Source of the DNA: Chromobacterium sinusclupearum
GTDB lineage: Bacteria; Pseudomonadota; Gammaproteobacteria; Burkholderiales; Chromobacteriaceae
Length of the DNA: 43,707 nucleotides
Direction of reading: 5' to 3'
Assembly: GCF_002902845.1 (NCBI RefSeq)
Contig: NZ_PPTF01000023.1
Location: 1-43,707, forward strand
Position numbers and translations under genes: made by a program. Below are positions 1-9,400 of the stretch, in pieces (position 1 is the first letter of the stretch; the number at the start of each line of letters is the position of its first letter). Under the pieces are notes generated by a model. It was not told the DNA's origin and made no database searches. It was given only the letters and a program-made list of their open reading frames with translations.

Positions 1-141
1 GCGGCGAATCGAGGCGTTTCGCGCGCCGCATAGCATTCTCTGCCAGCGCGGAACAACGAAGAGTCGGCGCGAAAGGCGCCCGGCCCGGAGGATTTGGCGA
101 AGCGCAAACGCGATCCACTCACCAAACGTCAACAGCCCCTA
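1..141. repeat. Partial, internally deleted copy of the 270-bp TA-flanked repeat
   Basis: The first 141 bases match the element at 5436-5705 in the same orientation, beginning at the point equivalent to 5482 and ending in the same terminal sequence CAACAGCCCCTA. The middle is missing: roughly 80 bases, corresponding to the central inverted arms, are replaced by a short unrelated junction around 93-110. One T is also lost in the CATAGTCATTC motif, giving CATAGCATTC. The left part lies outside the window. It is a decayed, non-coding copy. A short open frame that crosses it is not credible as a gene. Confidence 0.85.
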
Positions 142-217
142 AGTTCTTGGCGCAGTATGCGGTGCGCCGCAGCATGGTGGACTACAGTGAAAGCTGTTGA
201 CAAAGGGAGAGCGGGGC

Positions 218-2494
218 ATGGCGGAGTCCGACAACACGGGGTGGTGGTCGCTGGGGCAGCACTGGATGGACTACTGGACGGATGCGCTGCAGCGCGGGCT
301 GCTGTTCTGCGATGTGCTGCGCGAGCGCGGCGACACCTATCTGGAGCACGCAGCCTCCGGCAACCCGCCGGTGCTGGTGTTTGATTTCGACATCATCATG
401 GACGGCCGCGAGCTGCCGCAGCCGGTCAACTACGCGCTGGCGGCGATCCGCCCGCCGGCCAACTGCACGCCGACCGATCCCAGCCTGCGCCCGTTCGTGG
501 TGATCGATCCGCGCGCCGGCCACGGTCCGGGCATCGGCGGCTTCAAGATGGACAGCGAAATCGGCATCGCGCTGCGCCAGGGCCACCCGTGCTATTTCGT
601 GATGTTCTTCCCGGTGCCGGTGCCGGGGCAAACCATAGAGTGCGTGTGGCGGGCCGAAAAGGCCTTCCTCAAGCGCGTGCGCGAGCTGCATCCGGGCAAT
701 GCCGGCAAACCCTTCGCCATCGGCAACTGCCAGGGCGGCTGGGCGCTGGCGATGGTGGCGGCCTCGGCGCCGGACGACGTCGGTCCCATCCTTTTGGCGG
801 GCTCGCCGCTGTCGTACTGGGCCGGCGTGGCGGGCAAGAATCCGATGCGCTACCAGGGCGGCATGCTGGGCGGCACCTGGCTGGCCTCGTTGACCGGCGA
901 CTTGGGCCACGGCCAGTTCGACGGCGCGCATCTGGTGTCCAACTTCGAGCAGCTGGACCCGGCCAACACCTACTGGAAAAAGGGCCACCATCTATACAGC
1001 CATATCGATACCGAACGCGGGCGGTTTCTGGAGTTCGAGCGCTGGTGGGGCGGCCACTATCTGCTGAACAAGGAGGAGATGGAGTGGATCAGCCAGAACC
1101 TGTTCGTCGGCAATCGCCTGAGCCGCGGCGAGGTGTATCTGGACGAGGGCGCGGTGCGCATCGATTTGCGGCAGATCCGCTCGCCCATCATCGTGTTCGC
1201 GTCCTGGGGCGACAACATCACGCCGCCGCAGCAGGCGCTGTACTGGATCGCCGACCTCTACAACAGCGTGGAGGACATCCGCAGCAACGAGCAGACCATC
1301 GTTTACTGCCTGCATGAGCAGATCGGCCATTTGGGCATCTTTGTGTCCGCCGGCGTGGCCAACAAGGAGCACAGCGAGCTGGCCAGCGCGCTGGACTTGA
1401 TCGACGTGCTGCCGCCGGGACTGTACGAGGCGGTGATCACCGATACCCATCCGGAAACGCCGGGCCTGCAGTATCTGCAAGGCCGCTACGTCATCCGCTT
1501 CGAACCGCGCGAGGTGGAGGACATCCTGGCATTGGGCGATGGCCGCGAGGGCGAGCGCGCTTTCCAGGTGGTGAAGCGGGTGGCGGAGATCAACCAGCAG
1601 CTGTACGACTGCTTCGTTTCGCCGTGGGTCAGGGCCAGCGGCTCGCCGTGGACCGCCCATCTGATGCGTGAAATGCATCCGTCTCGCTTCGAGCGGCGCT
1701 GGTTCTCCAGCCGCAATCCGCTGCTGACCGGCTTGTCGGATTGGGCCGACAAGGTGAGAGCGGCGCGCAAGCCGGTGTCCCAGAACAATCCGTTCTGGCA
1801 ATGGCAGCAGACGGTGTCCGACTGGACCGCCAGCTGGCTGGACGGCTACCGCGACCAGCGCGACGCGCTGAAGGAAATGACTTTCCGCGCCGTCTACGAC
1901 GCGCCGCTGACCGCCGCGCTGGTGGGCCTGCATCCGAAACGGGCCTATCACGTGCCGGGCTACCATGCCGGCTGGGAGCGCGACGAGATGCTGCGGCTGA
2001 AGAAGCGCGAGCTGGAGCAGCATTACTCCGAGGGCGGCGCGGTGGACGGCTTCCTGCGCTTGCTGATTTATGTCGCCATCGGCAACGGCGTGGTGGACGT
2101 GCGGCCGTTCAACGCCATCCGCCGCGTGATGCAGGATACCGGCCTGGGCGAGGACCTGACGCTGGAGGCGTTCAAGCAGGTGGTGCGGCGCCAGACCTGG
2201 CTGGTGCGCAACGACGAGAAGCGGGCGCTGGCCACCATCAAGGACCTGCTGCCCACCGATCAGCAGCGCGAAATGGCGCTGGAGCTGGTGATGCTGCTAT
2301 TGTCGGCGGCGGGGCCGATCAGCGTGGACAAGCAGCAGCGGCTGGGCCGCATGGCCTTGGCCATGGGGGTGCCCGGCGTCAGACCGGCCACGCCGGAACC
2401 TTCAGCCGAGGCGGCGCCGCAAACCTCGGCGCCGGCTGCGCCGGTGAAAAAGCCCAGGGCGCCGCGCAGCCGAAAATCCGCCGCCGCCAAGTGA
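218..2494 (+). CDS. DUF3141 family PhaC-like alpha/beta hydrolase
   Basis: A 758-aa cytoplasmic protein of the DUF3141 family, which is related to class I/II polyhydroxyalkanoate synthases and is often annotated as a PHA synthetase; the true substrate is not established. The N-terminal two thirds form an alpha/beta-hydrolase domain. The nucleophile elbow GNCQGG places a cysteine at about residue 171 (lipase-like G-x-C-x-G, as in PhaC). SWGDN near residue 330 supplies the acid, and the histidine follows near residue 370 in HEQIGH. The C-terminus is a long helical region ending in an Ala/Pro/Lys-rich basic tail. I chose ATG 218 because GGGAGAG lies just upstream; an in-frame TTG at 197 would add seven residues. 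It seems to be a single gene, with 64 bp before the next start. The family is secure, the function is inferred. Confidence 0.88.
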   Translation: MAESDNTGWWSLGQHWMDYWTDALQRGLLFCDVLRERGDTYLEHAASGNPPVLVFDFDIIMDGRELPQPVNYALAAIRPPANCTPTDPSLRPFVVIDPRAGHGPGIGGFKMDSEIGIALRQGHPCYFVMFFPVPVPGQTIECVWRAEKAFLKRVRELHPGNAGKPFAIGNCQGGWALAMVAASAPDDVGPILLAGSPLSYWAGVAGKNPMRYQGGMLGGTWLASLTGDLGHGQFDGAHLVSNFEQLDPANTYWKKGHHLYSHIDTERGRFLEFERWWGGHYLLNKEEMEWISQNLFVGNRLSRGEVYLDEGAVRIDLRQIRSPIIVFASWGDNITPPQQALYWIADLYNSVEDIRSNEQTIVYCLHEQIGHLGIFVSAGVANKEHSELASALDLIDVLPPGLYEAVITDTHPETPGLQYLQGRYVIRFEPREVEDILALGDGREGERAFQVVKRVAEINQQLYDCFVSPWVRASGSPWTAHLMREMHPSRFERRWFSSRNPLLTGLSDWADKVRAARKPVSQNNPFWQWQQTVSDWTASWLDGYRDQRDALKEMTFRAVYDAPLTAALVGLHPKRAYHVPGYHAGWERDEMLRLKKRELEQHYSEGGAVDGFLRLLIYVAIGNGVVDVRPFNAIRRVMQDTGLGEDLTLEAFKQVVRRQTWLVRNDEKRALATIKDLLPTDQQREMALELVMLLLSAAGPISVDKQQRLGRMALAMGVPGVRPATPEPSAEAAPQTSAPAAPVKKPRAPRSRKSAAAK

Positions 2495-2558
2495 CTTGGC
2501 TGGCACCACGCCGCGGGCTTACACTCGCGGCTTTCTTCATTCTGACAGGACGCGCGGC

Positions 2559-2825
2559 ATGAGCACGCAGGCCAACAATCCCACTCACGGCGTCACGCTG
2601 GAAAACATGCTGACCGAGCTGCAGGCGCATTACGGCTGGGACGGCCTGGCCAGCCGGATCGACATCCGCTGCTTCAGCCAGGACCCCAGCATCAAGTCCA
2701 GCCTGGTCTTCCTGCGCCGCACGCCATGGGCGCGCGCCCGCGTGGAGGCCTTGTTCGTGCAGATGAAAGCCGGCGGACCGCGCGATGAGCGGCCGCGGCT
2801 GTTCTCCAAAAAAACCGGCGGCTGA
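2559..2825 (+). CDS. VF530 family (DUF2132) small DNA-binding protein
   Basis: An 88-aa protein matching the VF530/DUF2132 family, small soluble proteins with a double-stranded-DNA-binding fold known from structural genomics; the cellular role is unknown. The recognisable core begins with [12 protein letters not shown], followed by the conserved [15 protein letters not shown] and the C-terminal [16 protein letters not shown] helix rich in Arg. The ATG at 2559 is preceded by GACAGGA. An upstream in-frame extension to 2496 lies in the intergenic stretch after the DUF3141 stop codon and lacks family similarity. The gene stands 62 bp before a DUF4337 gene on the same strand, so joint transcription is possible. 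Confidence 0.85.
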   Translation: MSTQANNPTHGVTLENMLTELQAHYGWDGLASRIDIRCFSQDPSIKSSLVFLRRTPWARARVEALFVQMKAGGPRDERPRLFSKKTGG

Positions 2826-2887
2826 GCAACCATTTTCGTTCGATCGCGTTATGCTGTGCGGAAACACAACCGCATGGGAGAAACGAT

Positions 2888-3457
2888 ATGGAAGTGGAAA
2901 TCAGCGTAGAAGCGGAAAAGAAGCGCCTGAACAGCTGGGTGGCGCTGACCGTGGTGCTGTTGTCGGTGCTGATGGGCCTGGGCAAGCTGAAGGACGACAA
3001 TATCGTGCAGACCCGCCAGTTGCAGAAGGCCGACGCGGCCGATGCCTGGTCGGAATATCAGGCCAAGAAGATCAAGCTGCACCTGGCCGAGGCCAGTCTG
3101 CGCCAGGCCGAGATGCTTGCCATCGCCAATCCCGCCAGCGCCGCGGCCTTGAAGCCGCAGCAGCAACAGCTGAAGCATGAGCTGGAACGCTACAAGCAGG
3201 AGAGCCAGGATTTGCAGCGCAAGGCCCAGGCCAAGGAGCAGGGCATGGAAACGCTGAACGCGCGTCACGACTTGTTCGACATCAGCGACGCGGCGCTGTC
3301 CATCGCGGTGGCCTGCGCGGCGGTGGCCGCGCTGTCGGCCAATCTGCTGCCGCTGTTCGCCGCCTGGGGATTCGGCGCCGCCGGCGCCCTGTTCTGGCTG
3401 GCCGGCTTTGCCGGGTGGAATCTGCGCATCGAGTGGCTGGTGTCGTTGCTGGGCTGA
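2888..3457 (+). CDS. DUF4337 family membrane protein
   Basis: A 189-aa inner-membrane protein of the DUF4337 family, function unknown. The short N-terminal tail EVEISVEAEKKRLNSWVALT is followed by a first membrane segment (about residues 17-33). A charged, probably helical coiled-coil section runs from about 40 to 125 and is rich in Gln, Lys and Glu. Two closely spaced hydrophobic segments near the C-terminus (about 130-155 and 160-180) complete the fold. The order N-tail, one helix, long cytoplasmic or periplasmic coiled coil, then a helical pair is typical of the family. The start ATG at 2888 is preceded by GGGAGAAACGAT, a good ribosome-binding site. Confidence 0.8.
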   Translation: MEVEISVEAEKKRLNSWVALTVVLLSVLMGLGKLKDDNIVQTRQLQKADAADAWSEYQAKKIKLHLAEASLRQAEMLAIANPASAAALKPQQQQLKHELERYKQESQDLQRKAQAKEQGMETLNARHDLFDISDAALSIAVACAAVAALSANLLPLFAAWGFGAAGALFWLAGFAGWNLRIEWLVSLLG

Positions 3458-3563
3458 GGGGGTTGGCCCTGGGCGGAACGTGGTTGCAATCGTTCGAGTT
3501 TTGGCACACCCTGGCTGGGTTTGCGGTGCGTCCCATCCTTTCCATTCAGCAAGGAGTCGTGAG

Positions 3564-4172
3564 ATGAAACTGTATTATTCGCCTGGAGCCTGCTCGCTGG
3601 CCTCCCATATCGCCCTGATCGCCAGCGGCCTGCCGTTTTCCTCTGAGAAGGTCAATCTGCGCGAAACGCCGCATAGCACGGCCAGCGGCGCCGATTTCTC
3701 CGCCATCAATCCCAAGGGTTATGTGCCGGCGCTGCAGCTGGACAACGGCGAGCTGCTGACCGAGGGCGCGGCGATATTGCAGTACATCGCGGACCAAGTT
3801 CCGGCCAAGCGGCTGGCTCCGGCCAATGGCACGCTGGAACGCTACCGGCTGCAGGAGTGGCTGAACTTCATCGCCACCGAAATCCACAAGAACTTCACGC
3901 CGCTGTTCTTCGCCAAGACCGACGAGGCCAAGGACGAGGCGTGGCAGCGGCTGCAACCGCGTTTGGTTTTGCTGCAGCGTCAGCTGGAGACCACCGCCTA
4001 TCTGCAGGGCGATCAGTTCTGCGTGGCCGATGCCTATCTGTTTACCTGCCTCTCCTGGGCGCAATATGTGCATCGCTCGCTGGCCGATTATCCGGCGCTG
4101 CTGGCCTTCCTGAAGCGGGTGGCGGAACTGCCGGCGGTGCAGCAGGCGCTGAAGGACGAAGGCCTGATTTAA
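3564..4172 (+). CDS. gstA: Glutathione S-transferase, beta class
   Basis: A 202-aa cytosolic enzyme that conjugates glutathione to electrophiles, matching the length of E. coli GstA. The N-terminal thioredoxin-like domain (1-80) begins KLYYSPGACSLASH, with Cys10 in the position of the beta-class mixed-disulfide cysteine. The cis-proline loop is NPKGYVPAL, and the gamma-glutamyl-binding EGAAILQYI follows. The C-terminal all-helical domain (88-202) includes the N-capping box motif region VADAYLF. The ATG at 3564 has AAGGAG upstream. A strong intrinsic terminator directly follows, so the gene ends its transcription unit. The symbol reflects family resemblance, not proven orthology. Confidence 0.87.
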   Translation: MKLYYSPGACSLASHIALIASGLPFSSEKVNLRETPHSTASGADFSAINPKGYVPALQLDNGELLTEGAAILQYIADQVPAKRLAPANGTLERYRLQEWLNFIATEIHKNFTPLFFAKTDEAKDEAWQRLQPRLVLLQRQLETTAYLQGDQFCVADAYLFTCLSWAQYVHRSLADYPALLAFLKRVAELPAVQQALKDEGLI

Positions 4173-4197
4173 CGCGTCTGTTTGCATGGCTTGACGA

Positions 4198-4220
4198 TGC
4201 CCGGCCTGGCCGGGCATTTT
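4198..4220 (+). terminator. Intrinsic terminator of the GST gene
   Basis: An 8-bp perfect stem, TGCCCGGC with GCCGGGCA around a 3-base loop (4198-4216), is followed by TTTT. It lies 25 bp past the GST stop codon. Confidence 0.8.
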
Positions 4221-4299
4221 CGTTGGCCGGTAACCTTCGCTGACAAAGCCCTGAGCCAGGCTTGCTGTACGACTTCTACTGTCTGTATCAGTGCCTGGA

Positions 4300-4315
4300 T
4301 GTTTCACGTGAAACG
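4300..4315. promoter_or_regulatory. parS: parS-like ParB binding site 1
   Basis: TGTTTCACGTGAAACG matches the widely conserved bacterial chromosomal parS consensus TGTTTCACGTGAAACA at 15 of 16 positions and contains the perfect palindrome GTTTCACGTGAAAC. ParB nucleates on such sites to organise and segregate the origin region. It lies just before the ribosome-binding site of the MazG-like gene. Confidence 0.8.
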
Positions 4316-4322
4316 GGAGTGG

Positions 4323-4661
4323 ATGAATATGAGCGACGAGATTTTGATCGATACCCGCGGCCTGACCACGGCCCTGCAGCGTTTTGCCGACGAGCGCGGT
4401 TGGAACCGCCACCACTCGCCGCGCAATCTGGTGTTGGCCCTGGTGGGCGAAGTGGGAGAACTGGCGGAAATCTTCCAATGGCTGGGCGATGACGGCGCCG
4501 CGGCCTTGCGCGACGATCCAGCGCGTTTTACCCATCTGCAGGAAGAGATTGCCGATGTGCTGCTGTACCTGACCCGCTTGGCCATGGTCACCGGCGTCGA
4601 TCTGGATCAGGCGGTTCGGGATAAGATGGTCAAGAATGCGATCAAGTATCCGGCGCCATAA
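4323..4661 (+). CDS. MazG-like nucleotide pyrophosphohydrolase
   Basis: A 112-aa all-alpha NTP-pyrophosphohydrolase of the MazG/RS21-C6 type, which hydrolyses nucleoside triphosphates (often dCTP or modified dNTPs) to monophosphate and pyrophosphate as house-cleaning. The metal-binding signature is complete: GEVGELAEIFQW gives the first E-x2-E pair and LQEEIADVLLYLTRL gives the E-x2-D pair on the next helix. Single-domain length fits the RS21-C6 branch rather than two-domain MazG. The ATG at 4323 has GGGAGTGG upstream; a second in-frame ATG lies at 4329. A parS-like palindrome occupies the leader immediately upstream, so ParB spreading could affect its transcription (inference). Confidence 0.85.
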   Translation: MNMSDEILIDTRGLTTALQRFADERGWNRHHSPRNLVLALVGEVGELAEIFQWLGDDGAAALRDDPARFTHLQEEIADVLLYLTRLAMVTGVDLDQAVRDKMVKNAIKYPAP

Positions 4662-4688
4662 GCCCTGCGCTATAGTGCCGGGAGTGGC

Positions 4689-5438
4689 ATGCAAGGACGG
4701 ATGATGAGCGCGACTGAGCAACAGCGGCAGGATCTGCAGCAACTGATAGATGACGCCGGGCGGATCGCCGTGTTGACCGGCGCCGGCATGAGCACCGAAT
4801 CCGGCATTCCGGATTTCCGCTCCGTAGACGGCCTGTGGTCGCGCGATCTGAGCTTGGCCGATGTGGTGTCCATCGACTACTTCCGCCGCGCGCCGGCGGC
4901 CTTTTGGCAAGCCTTCCGCGAAATCTTCCGCATCAAGTTGGTGGGCGACTACCAGCCCAATGATGGCCATCGTTTCCTGGCGGCGCTGGAGCAGGCCGGC
5001 AAGGAAGTCACCATCCTCACCCAGAATATCGATGGCCTGCACGGCCGCGCCGGCAACCGCCGCGTGCTGGAGATGCACGGCACCTTGCTCAGCGCCAGCT
5101 GCCCTGACTGCGAAACGCCGCATACGCTCGACTATGTGCAGCAGCACGAGGTGCCGCCTTGTCGTCGCTGCGGCGCGGTGCTGAAGCCGGATGTGGTGCT
5201 GTACGGCGAGGCGGTGCCGCTGATCGACGTGGCCTTCCAGGCGGCGCTGAACGCCGATCTGCTGCTGGTGATGGGCTCGTCCCTGGAGGTGTCGCCGGTC
5301 AATCTGATCCCGCTGGAAGCCGCGCGCGCCGGCATTCCCTGCGCGCTGATCAACTACACCCCCACGCGTTTCGACTCGCTGTTCGATCTGTGCATCCAGG
5401 CCGGCATAGGCGAAACTTGCCGCGGGCTGCACGCTTAG
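4689..5438 (+). CDS. cobB: Sir2-family NAD-dependent protein deacylase
   Basis: A sirtuin of up to 249 aa that removes acyl groups from protein lysines using NAD, releasing nicotinamide and O-acyl-ADP-ribose. It has the NAD-binding GAGMSTESGIPDFRS motif (about 31-45), TQNIDGLHGRAG (about 112), the catalytic histidine in LEMHGT and the zinc ribbon CPDC...CRRC. GSSLEVSPVN closes the Rossmann fold. Starts at 4689, 4701 and 4704 are all in frame; AAGGA at 4693-4697 favours 4704 (244 aa). The TAG stop is contributed by the terminal bases of the adjoining 270-bp repeat, so the element has inserted right at, or replaced, the native 3' end. The C-terminus may therefore differ by a few residues from relatives. 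Confidence 0.88.
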   Translation: MQGRMMSATEQQRQDLQQLIDDAGRIAVLTGAGMSTESGIPDFRSVDGLWSRDLSLADVVSIDYFRRAPAAFWQAFREIFRIKLVGDYQPNDGHRFLAALEQAGKEVTILTQNIDGLHGRAGNRRVLEMHGTLLSASCPDCETPHTLDYVQQHEVPPCRRCGAVLKPDVVLYGEAVPLIDVAFQAALNADLLLVMGSSLEVSPVNLIPLEAARAGIPCALINYTPTRFDSLFDLCIQAGIGETCRGLHA

Positions 5439-5705
5439 GGGTTGTTGACGTTTGGTGAGCGGTCGCGCCGGGATGCGTTTTGCGGCGAATCGAGGCGTTT
5501 CGCGCGCCGCATAGTCATTCTCTGCCAGCGCGGAACAACGAAGAGTCGGCGCGAAAGGCGCCCGGCCCTGCGGGTTTGGCCGCTTTGGGCCGGAAGCCGC
5601 GTTTCCCAGCCCTTGCATAGAATGACTATGCGTCGGACTGTGCGCCTTGCTTCCGGCCCAAATCGGCTCAAACGCGATCCACTCAGCAAACGTCAACAGC
5701 CCCTA
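5436..5705. repeat. Complete 270-bp TA-flanked palindromic repeat (MITE-like)
   Basis: The element begins TAGGGGTTGTTGACG and ends CGTCAACAGCCCCTA, so the tips are inverted repeats of about 25 bp that include TTGACGTTTGGTGAG and its complement with one or two mismatches. Internal arms repeat the symmetry: GCATAGTCATTCT near 5510 is answered by AGAATGACTATGC near 5625. No transposase is encoded. The TA at each end is what IS630/mariner-type insertion would produce. A nearly identical copy of the same 270-bp length lies inverted at 25165-25434, and a decayed one at 1-141. The rest of the gap up to 5753 contains nothing recognisable. Confidence 0.88.
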
Positions 5706-5753
5706 GCCCTTATCCTGGTGGCTGTGCCATTGTGAGAATATCCGGCCGCGGCG

Positions 5754-6308
5754 TTACTGCGCCGGCGGGAAGCTCCCTGCATCCTGGCAGTTTTCCACCA
5801 ACAGGCCGTCCGGGCTGCTATTGGGGACATAGACCTGGTTGACCGGCGACGGCGGGTAGTCCGGATCGGGCGCGCAGGCGGCGCTCTGGCCGGTGCCGAC
5901 CGCCACCTGCGCGCCGGCTTTCAGCTGGCAGCGCACCACATGGTTGAGCTGGCTCCACGATGGGCAAATCGCGTTTTCGGCGCGGTATTGCGCCACCGGT
6001 CCCTGCGGTTGGCTGAACGACCACCAGCGTCCCATTTGCGAGTTGGGTTTGCTGTCGTCCCACACCCGGTACACGAGCACGGCGGCGCCGGTGTCCTGCT
6101 GGTAGACCGCCCCCTCGCACAGCCCGCCCTTGCCCGGCGCGCCGACGGCTTGCGCCAGCAGGGCCGGGTTCTGCGCCGCGCTCATGCCCGGCGGCGGTGG
6201 CATCACGCTGCCGATGCAGCCGGCCATTTTGGCCGGCGGGTTGCTGGAACACGCGATCAGGATCAAGCTGAGCGAGGCGATTGCGGCGCGGCGAAGCAGG
6301 GCGGTCAT
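5754..6308 (-). CDS. Predicted lipoprotein, unknown function
   Basis: A 184-aa protein with a lipoprotein signal peptide: a basic N-terminus (MTALLRR), a hydrophobic core and the lipobox LIAC with lipidated Cys20, followed by SSNPP. No aspartate at +2, so outer-membrane sorting is likely. The mature part contains several cysteines (for example near ENAICPSWSQ, VVRCQLKAG, SAACAPDPD and VENCQDAG) that could form disulfides, and a WDDSKPNSQMGRWWSF segment. I do not recognise the family. The ATG at 6308 has GGAGACC upstream on the minus strand. It is monocistronic and convergent with the repeat-bearing region. Confidence 0.72.
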   Translation of the reverse strand: MTALLRRAAIASLSLILIACSSNPPAKMAGCIGSVMPPPPGMSAAQNPALLAQAVGAPGKGGLCEGAVYQQDTGAAVLVYRVWDDSKPNSQMGRWWSFSQPQGPVAQYRAENAICPSWSQLNHVVRCQLKAGAQVAVGTGQSAACAPDPDYPPSPVNQVYVPNSSPDGLLVENCQDAGSFPPAQ

Positions 6309-6385
6309 GTGATGGTCTCCAGGCGGTGAAAATCTTTTGGCATGTCTTGAAACATAGAAGATTTTTTTGTCATTTCCAGGGGCGT

Positions 6386-6413
6386 AAAAAAGGCGCCGAC
6401 AGGAGTCGGCGCC
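6386..6413 (-). terminator. Intrinsic terminator of the indolepyruvate oxidoreductase gene
   Basis: On the minus strand a 9-bp perfect stem, GGCGCCGAC with GTCGGCGCC (6392-6413, 4-base loop), is followed by a run of six T. It sits 24 bp past the stop codon of the long minus-strand gene. Confidence 0.85.
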
Positions 6414-6436
6414 AAAAGCTGCGGAAAATCTTATGA

Positions 6437-9400
6437 TCAGGCCACGGCGGCGCTGGCCGCCGGCTTGCCCGACTGGCTTGTATGGCCCAGCAGCTCGGCT
6501 TGCTTCGCCTTCGCCTGCTGGTAGTTGCGCAGCTTGATGTGGCCGAAGCCGCGCACGCCTTCCCAGGTCTTCATCCACTCCACCGCCTGCGGCAGCGCGG
6601 CCAGATTCAGCCGGGAGAGCACGGTAGGCAGCTGTTGTTCGAACTCGGCGATCAGCTGGCGCTCCAGCTTGCGGTCCGTCTGCCAGGCGAACGGGTCCAG
6701 CGCCGTGCCGCGCAGGAAGCGCAGCTTGGCCAAGGCCTTCATCGCCGGCATCAGCCACGGGCCGAACGGGATCTTGCGCGGCTTGCCGCCGGTGAGCCAG
6801 GCCACGCCGATGTGGAAGCGCAGCTTGTAGTCGCCGTCGAACTGGGCGGCCACCTCGCGTTGGAACTCGCCGTCGCTGTACAGCCGCGCCACCTCGTACT
6901 CGTCCTTGTAGGCCAGCAGATGGTAGTAGGCGCGCGCGGCGGCCAGCGTCAGCGCGGTGCTGCTCGGGTTGACGGCCTCCTCGGCCTGCTTCACCTGCTG
7001 CACCCGCTCCTTGTAGCGCTCGGCCAGCGCCTCGTTCTGGTAGGCGGTGAGCAAGGTGGCGCGGTGATGCACTACGGCGTCCGGCGTTTCGCGCGGCACG
7101 AACTGCACCACGGCGCTGGGGCTGACCAGCGCTTCCACGCGGGCCAGATCGTGCGCGGCGTGGCGGCCCCAGCTGAAGGCGTCCTGGTTGAACTTCACCG
7201 CGGCGCCGTTGAGCCGCACCGCTTCCATGATGGCTTCCAGCGATACCGGCACCAGGCCCTTTTGCCAGGCGTAACCGAGCATGAACATATTGCTGGCGAT
7301 GGCGTCGCCCATCAGCGCGGTGGCCAGCCGGTTGGCGTTGACCTCGCTGAAGCGGCCGGCGCCGACGGATTCGATGATGGCATCCTTCATCGATTTGGCC
7401 GGGAAGCGCAGGTCGGGGTTTTTCAGGAAGCCGCTGGTCGGCGACTCGTAGTTATTGACGATGGCGTAGCTGAAACCCTCGCGCATCTTGGCCAGGGCTT
7501 CTTCCGCTGCGGTCACCACCAGGTCGCAGCCCAGCACCAGGTTGGCGTCGCCGGCGGCGATGCGCACGGCGTGCAGCTGCTCCTGATGTTCGGCGATGCG
7601 AACGTGCGACCACACCGAGCCGCCTTTCTGCGCCAGGCCGGCCATGTCCAGCACCGTCACGCCCTTGTTGTCCAGATAGGCCGCCATGCCCAGCACCTGG
7701 CCGATGGTGACCACGCCGGTGCCGCCGACGCCGGTCACCATGATGCCGAACGGCTCGTGCAGCGCCGGAATCTTCGGTTCCGGCAAGGCTGGCATCTTGG
7801 CCAGATCGGCGCTGGCGCCGGCCGGCTTCTTCAGCTTGCCGCCTTCCACGGTGACGAAGCTGGGGCAGAAGCCCTCGACACAGGAGTAGTCCTTGTTGCA
7901 GCTCGATTGGTCGATCTTGCGCTTGCGGCCCAGCGGGGTTTCCACCGGCAGCACCGATAGGCAGCCGGATTTCTGGCTGCAATCGCCGCAGCCTTCGCAC
8001 ACGCGTTCGTTGATGAAGGCGCGCTTGGCCGGGTCCGGAAACTCGTTGCGTTTGCGACGACGGCGTTTTTCCGCCGCGCAGGTCTGGTCATGGATCAGGA
8101 TGGTGACGCCTTCGGTGTCGCGCAGCTCGCGTTGCACGCGGTCCAGTTCGCGGCGGTGGAACACGTCTATGCCGGGGGCCAGGCCCTGGGCGTGCTTGTA
8201 TTTGTCCGGGTCATCGCTGGTGATCACGATGCGCTTGACGCCTTCGGCCGCCAGCTGGCGCGTCATCATCGGCACGTCCAGATAGCCGTCCACGTGCTGG
8301 CCGCCGGTCATCGCCACCGCGTCGTTGTACAGGATCTTGTAAGTAATGTTCACTTTGCCGGCCACTGCGGCGCGGATGGCCAGGATGCCGGAGTGGAAGT
8401 AGGTGCCGTCGCCCAGATTGGTGAAGATGTGCTTGGTGGTGGTGAACGGCGCCTGGCCCAACCAGGTGATGCCCTCGCCGCCCATCTGGGTGAAGGTCTT
8501 GGTGTTTTCCGGGCTGATCCAGTGCGCCATGTAGTGGCAGCCGATGCCGGCCACGGCGCGGCTGCCTTCCGGCAGCTTGGTGGAGGTGTTGTGCGGGCAG
8601 CCGGAGCAGTAATGCGGCACGCGGGCGATGGACTCGCGCGGCTTGACCAGCTGCGCTTCTTTATCGTCGTAGAATTTCAGGCGGTCGTGGATCACCGGGC
8701 TGTCGTAGATCAGCGCCAGCCGGCTGGCGATGGCGCGGGCGATCATGGCCGGCGTCAGCTCGCCGGCGGCCGGCAGCAGCCAATCGCCGTGCGGCAGCGC
8801 CCATTCGCCTTTCTCGGCGAACTTGCCCACCACCCGCGGGCGCACGTCGTCGCGCCAGTTGTACAGCTGTTCCTTCAGCTGGTATTCGATGATCTGGCGC
8901 TTCTCCTCCACCACCAGAATCTCCTCCAGGCCCTCGGCGAACTGGCGCACGCCTTCCGGCTCCAGCGGCCATACCATGCCCACCTTGAAGATGCGCAGGC
9001 CGATTTCCGCCGCCTGCGCTTCGCTGATGCCGAGGTCGTCCAGCGCCTGCATCACGTCCAGATAGCTCTTGCCGCAGGTGATGATGCCCAGGCGCGGCTT
9101 GGGAGAATCCAGCGTGATGCGGTTCAGCTTGTTCTCGCGAGCGTAGGCCAGCGCGGCGTACAGGCGGTGGTGCAGCACGCGCTTTTCCTGCGCCAGCGGG
9201 GTGTCCGGCCAGCGTATGTTCAGGCCGTCTTCCGGAAGCGGGAAGTCCTTGGGAATCTTGAACTCGAAGCGTTCCGGCGAGATGTCGACGATGGCCGAGC
9301 TTTCGATGGTGTCGGTGATGGCCTTGATCGCCACCCAGCAGCCGGAATAACGGCTCATCGCCCAGCCGTGCAGGCCCAGGTCCAGCACTTCCTGCACGCC

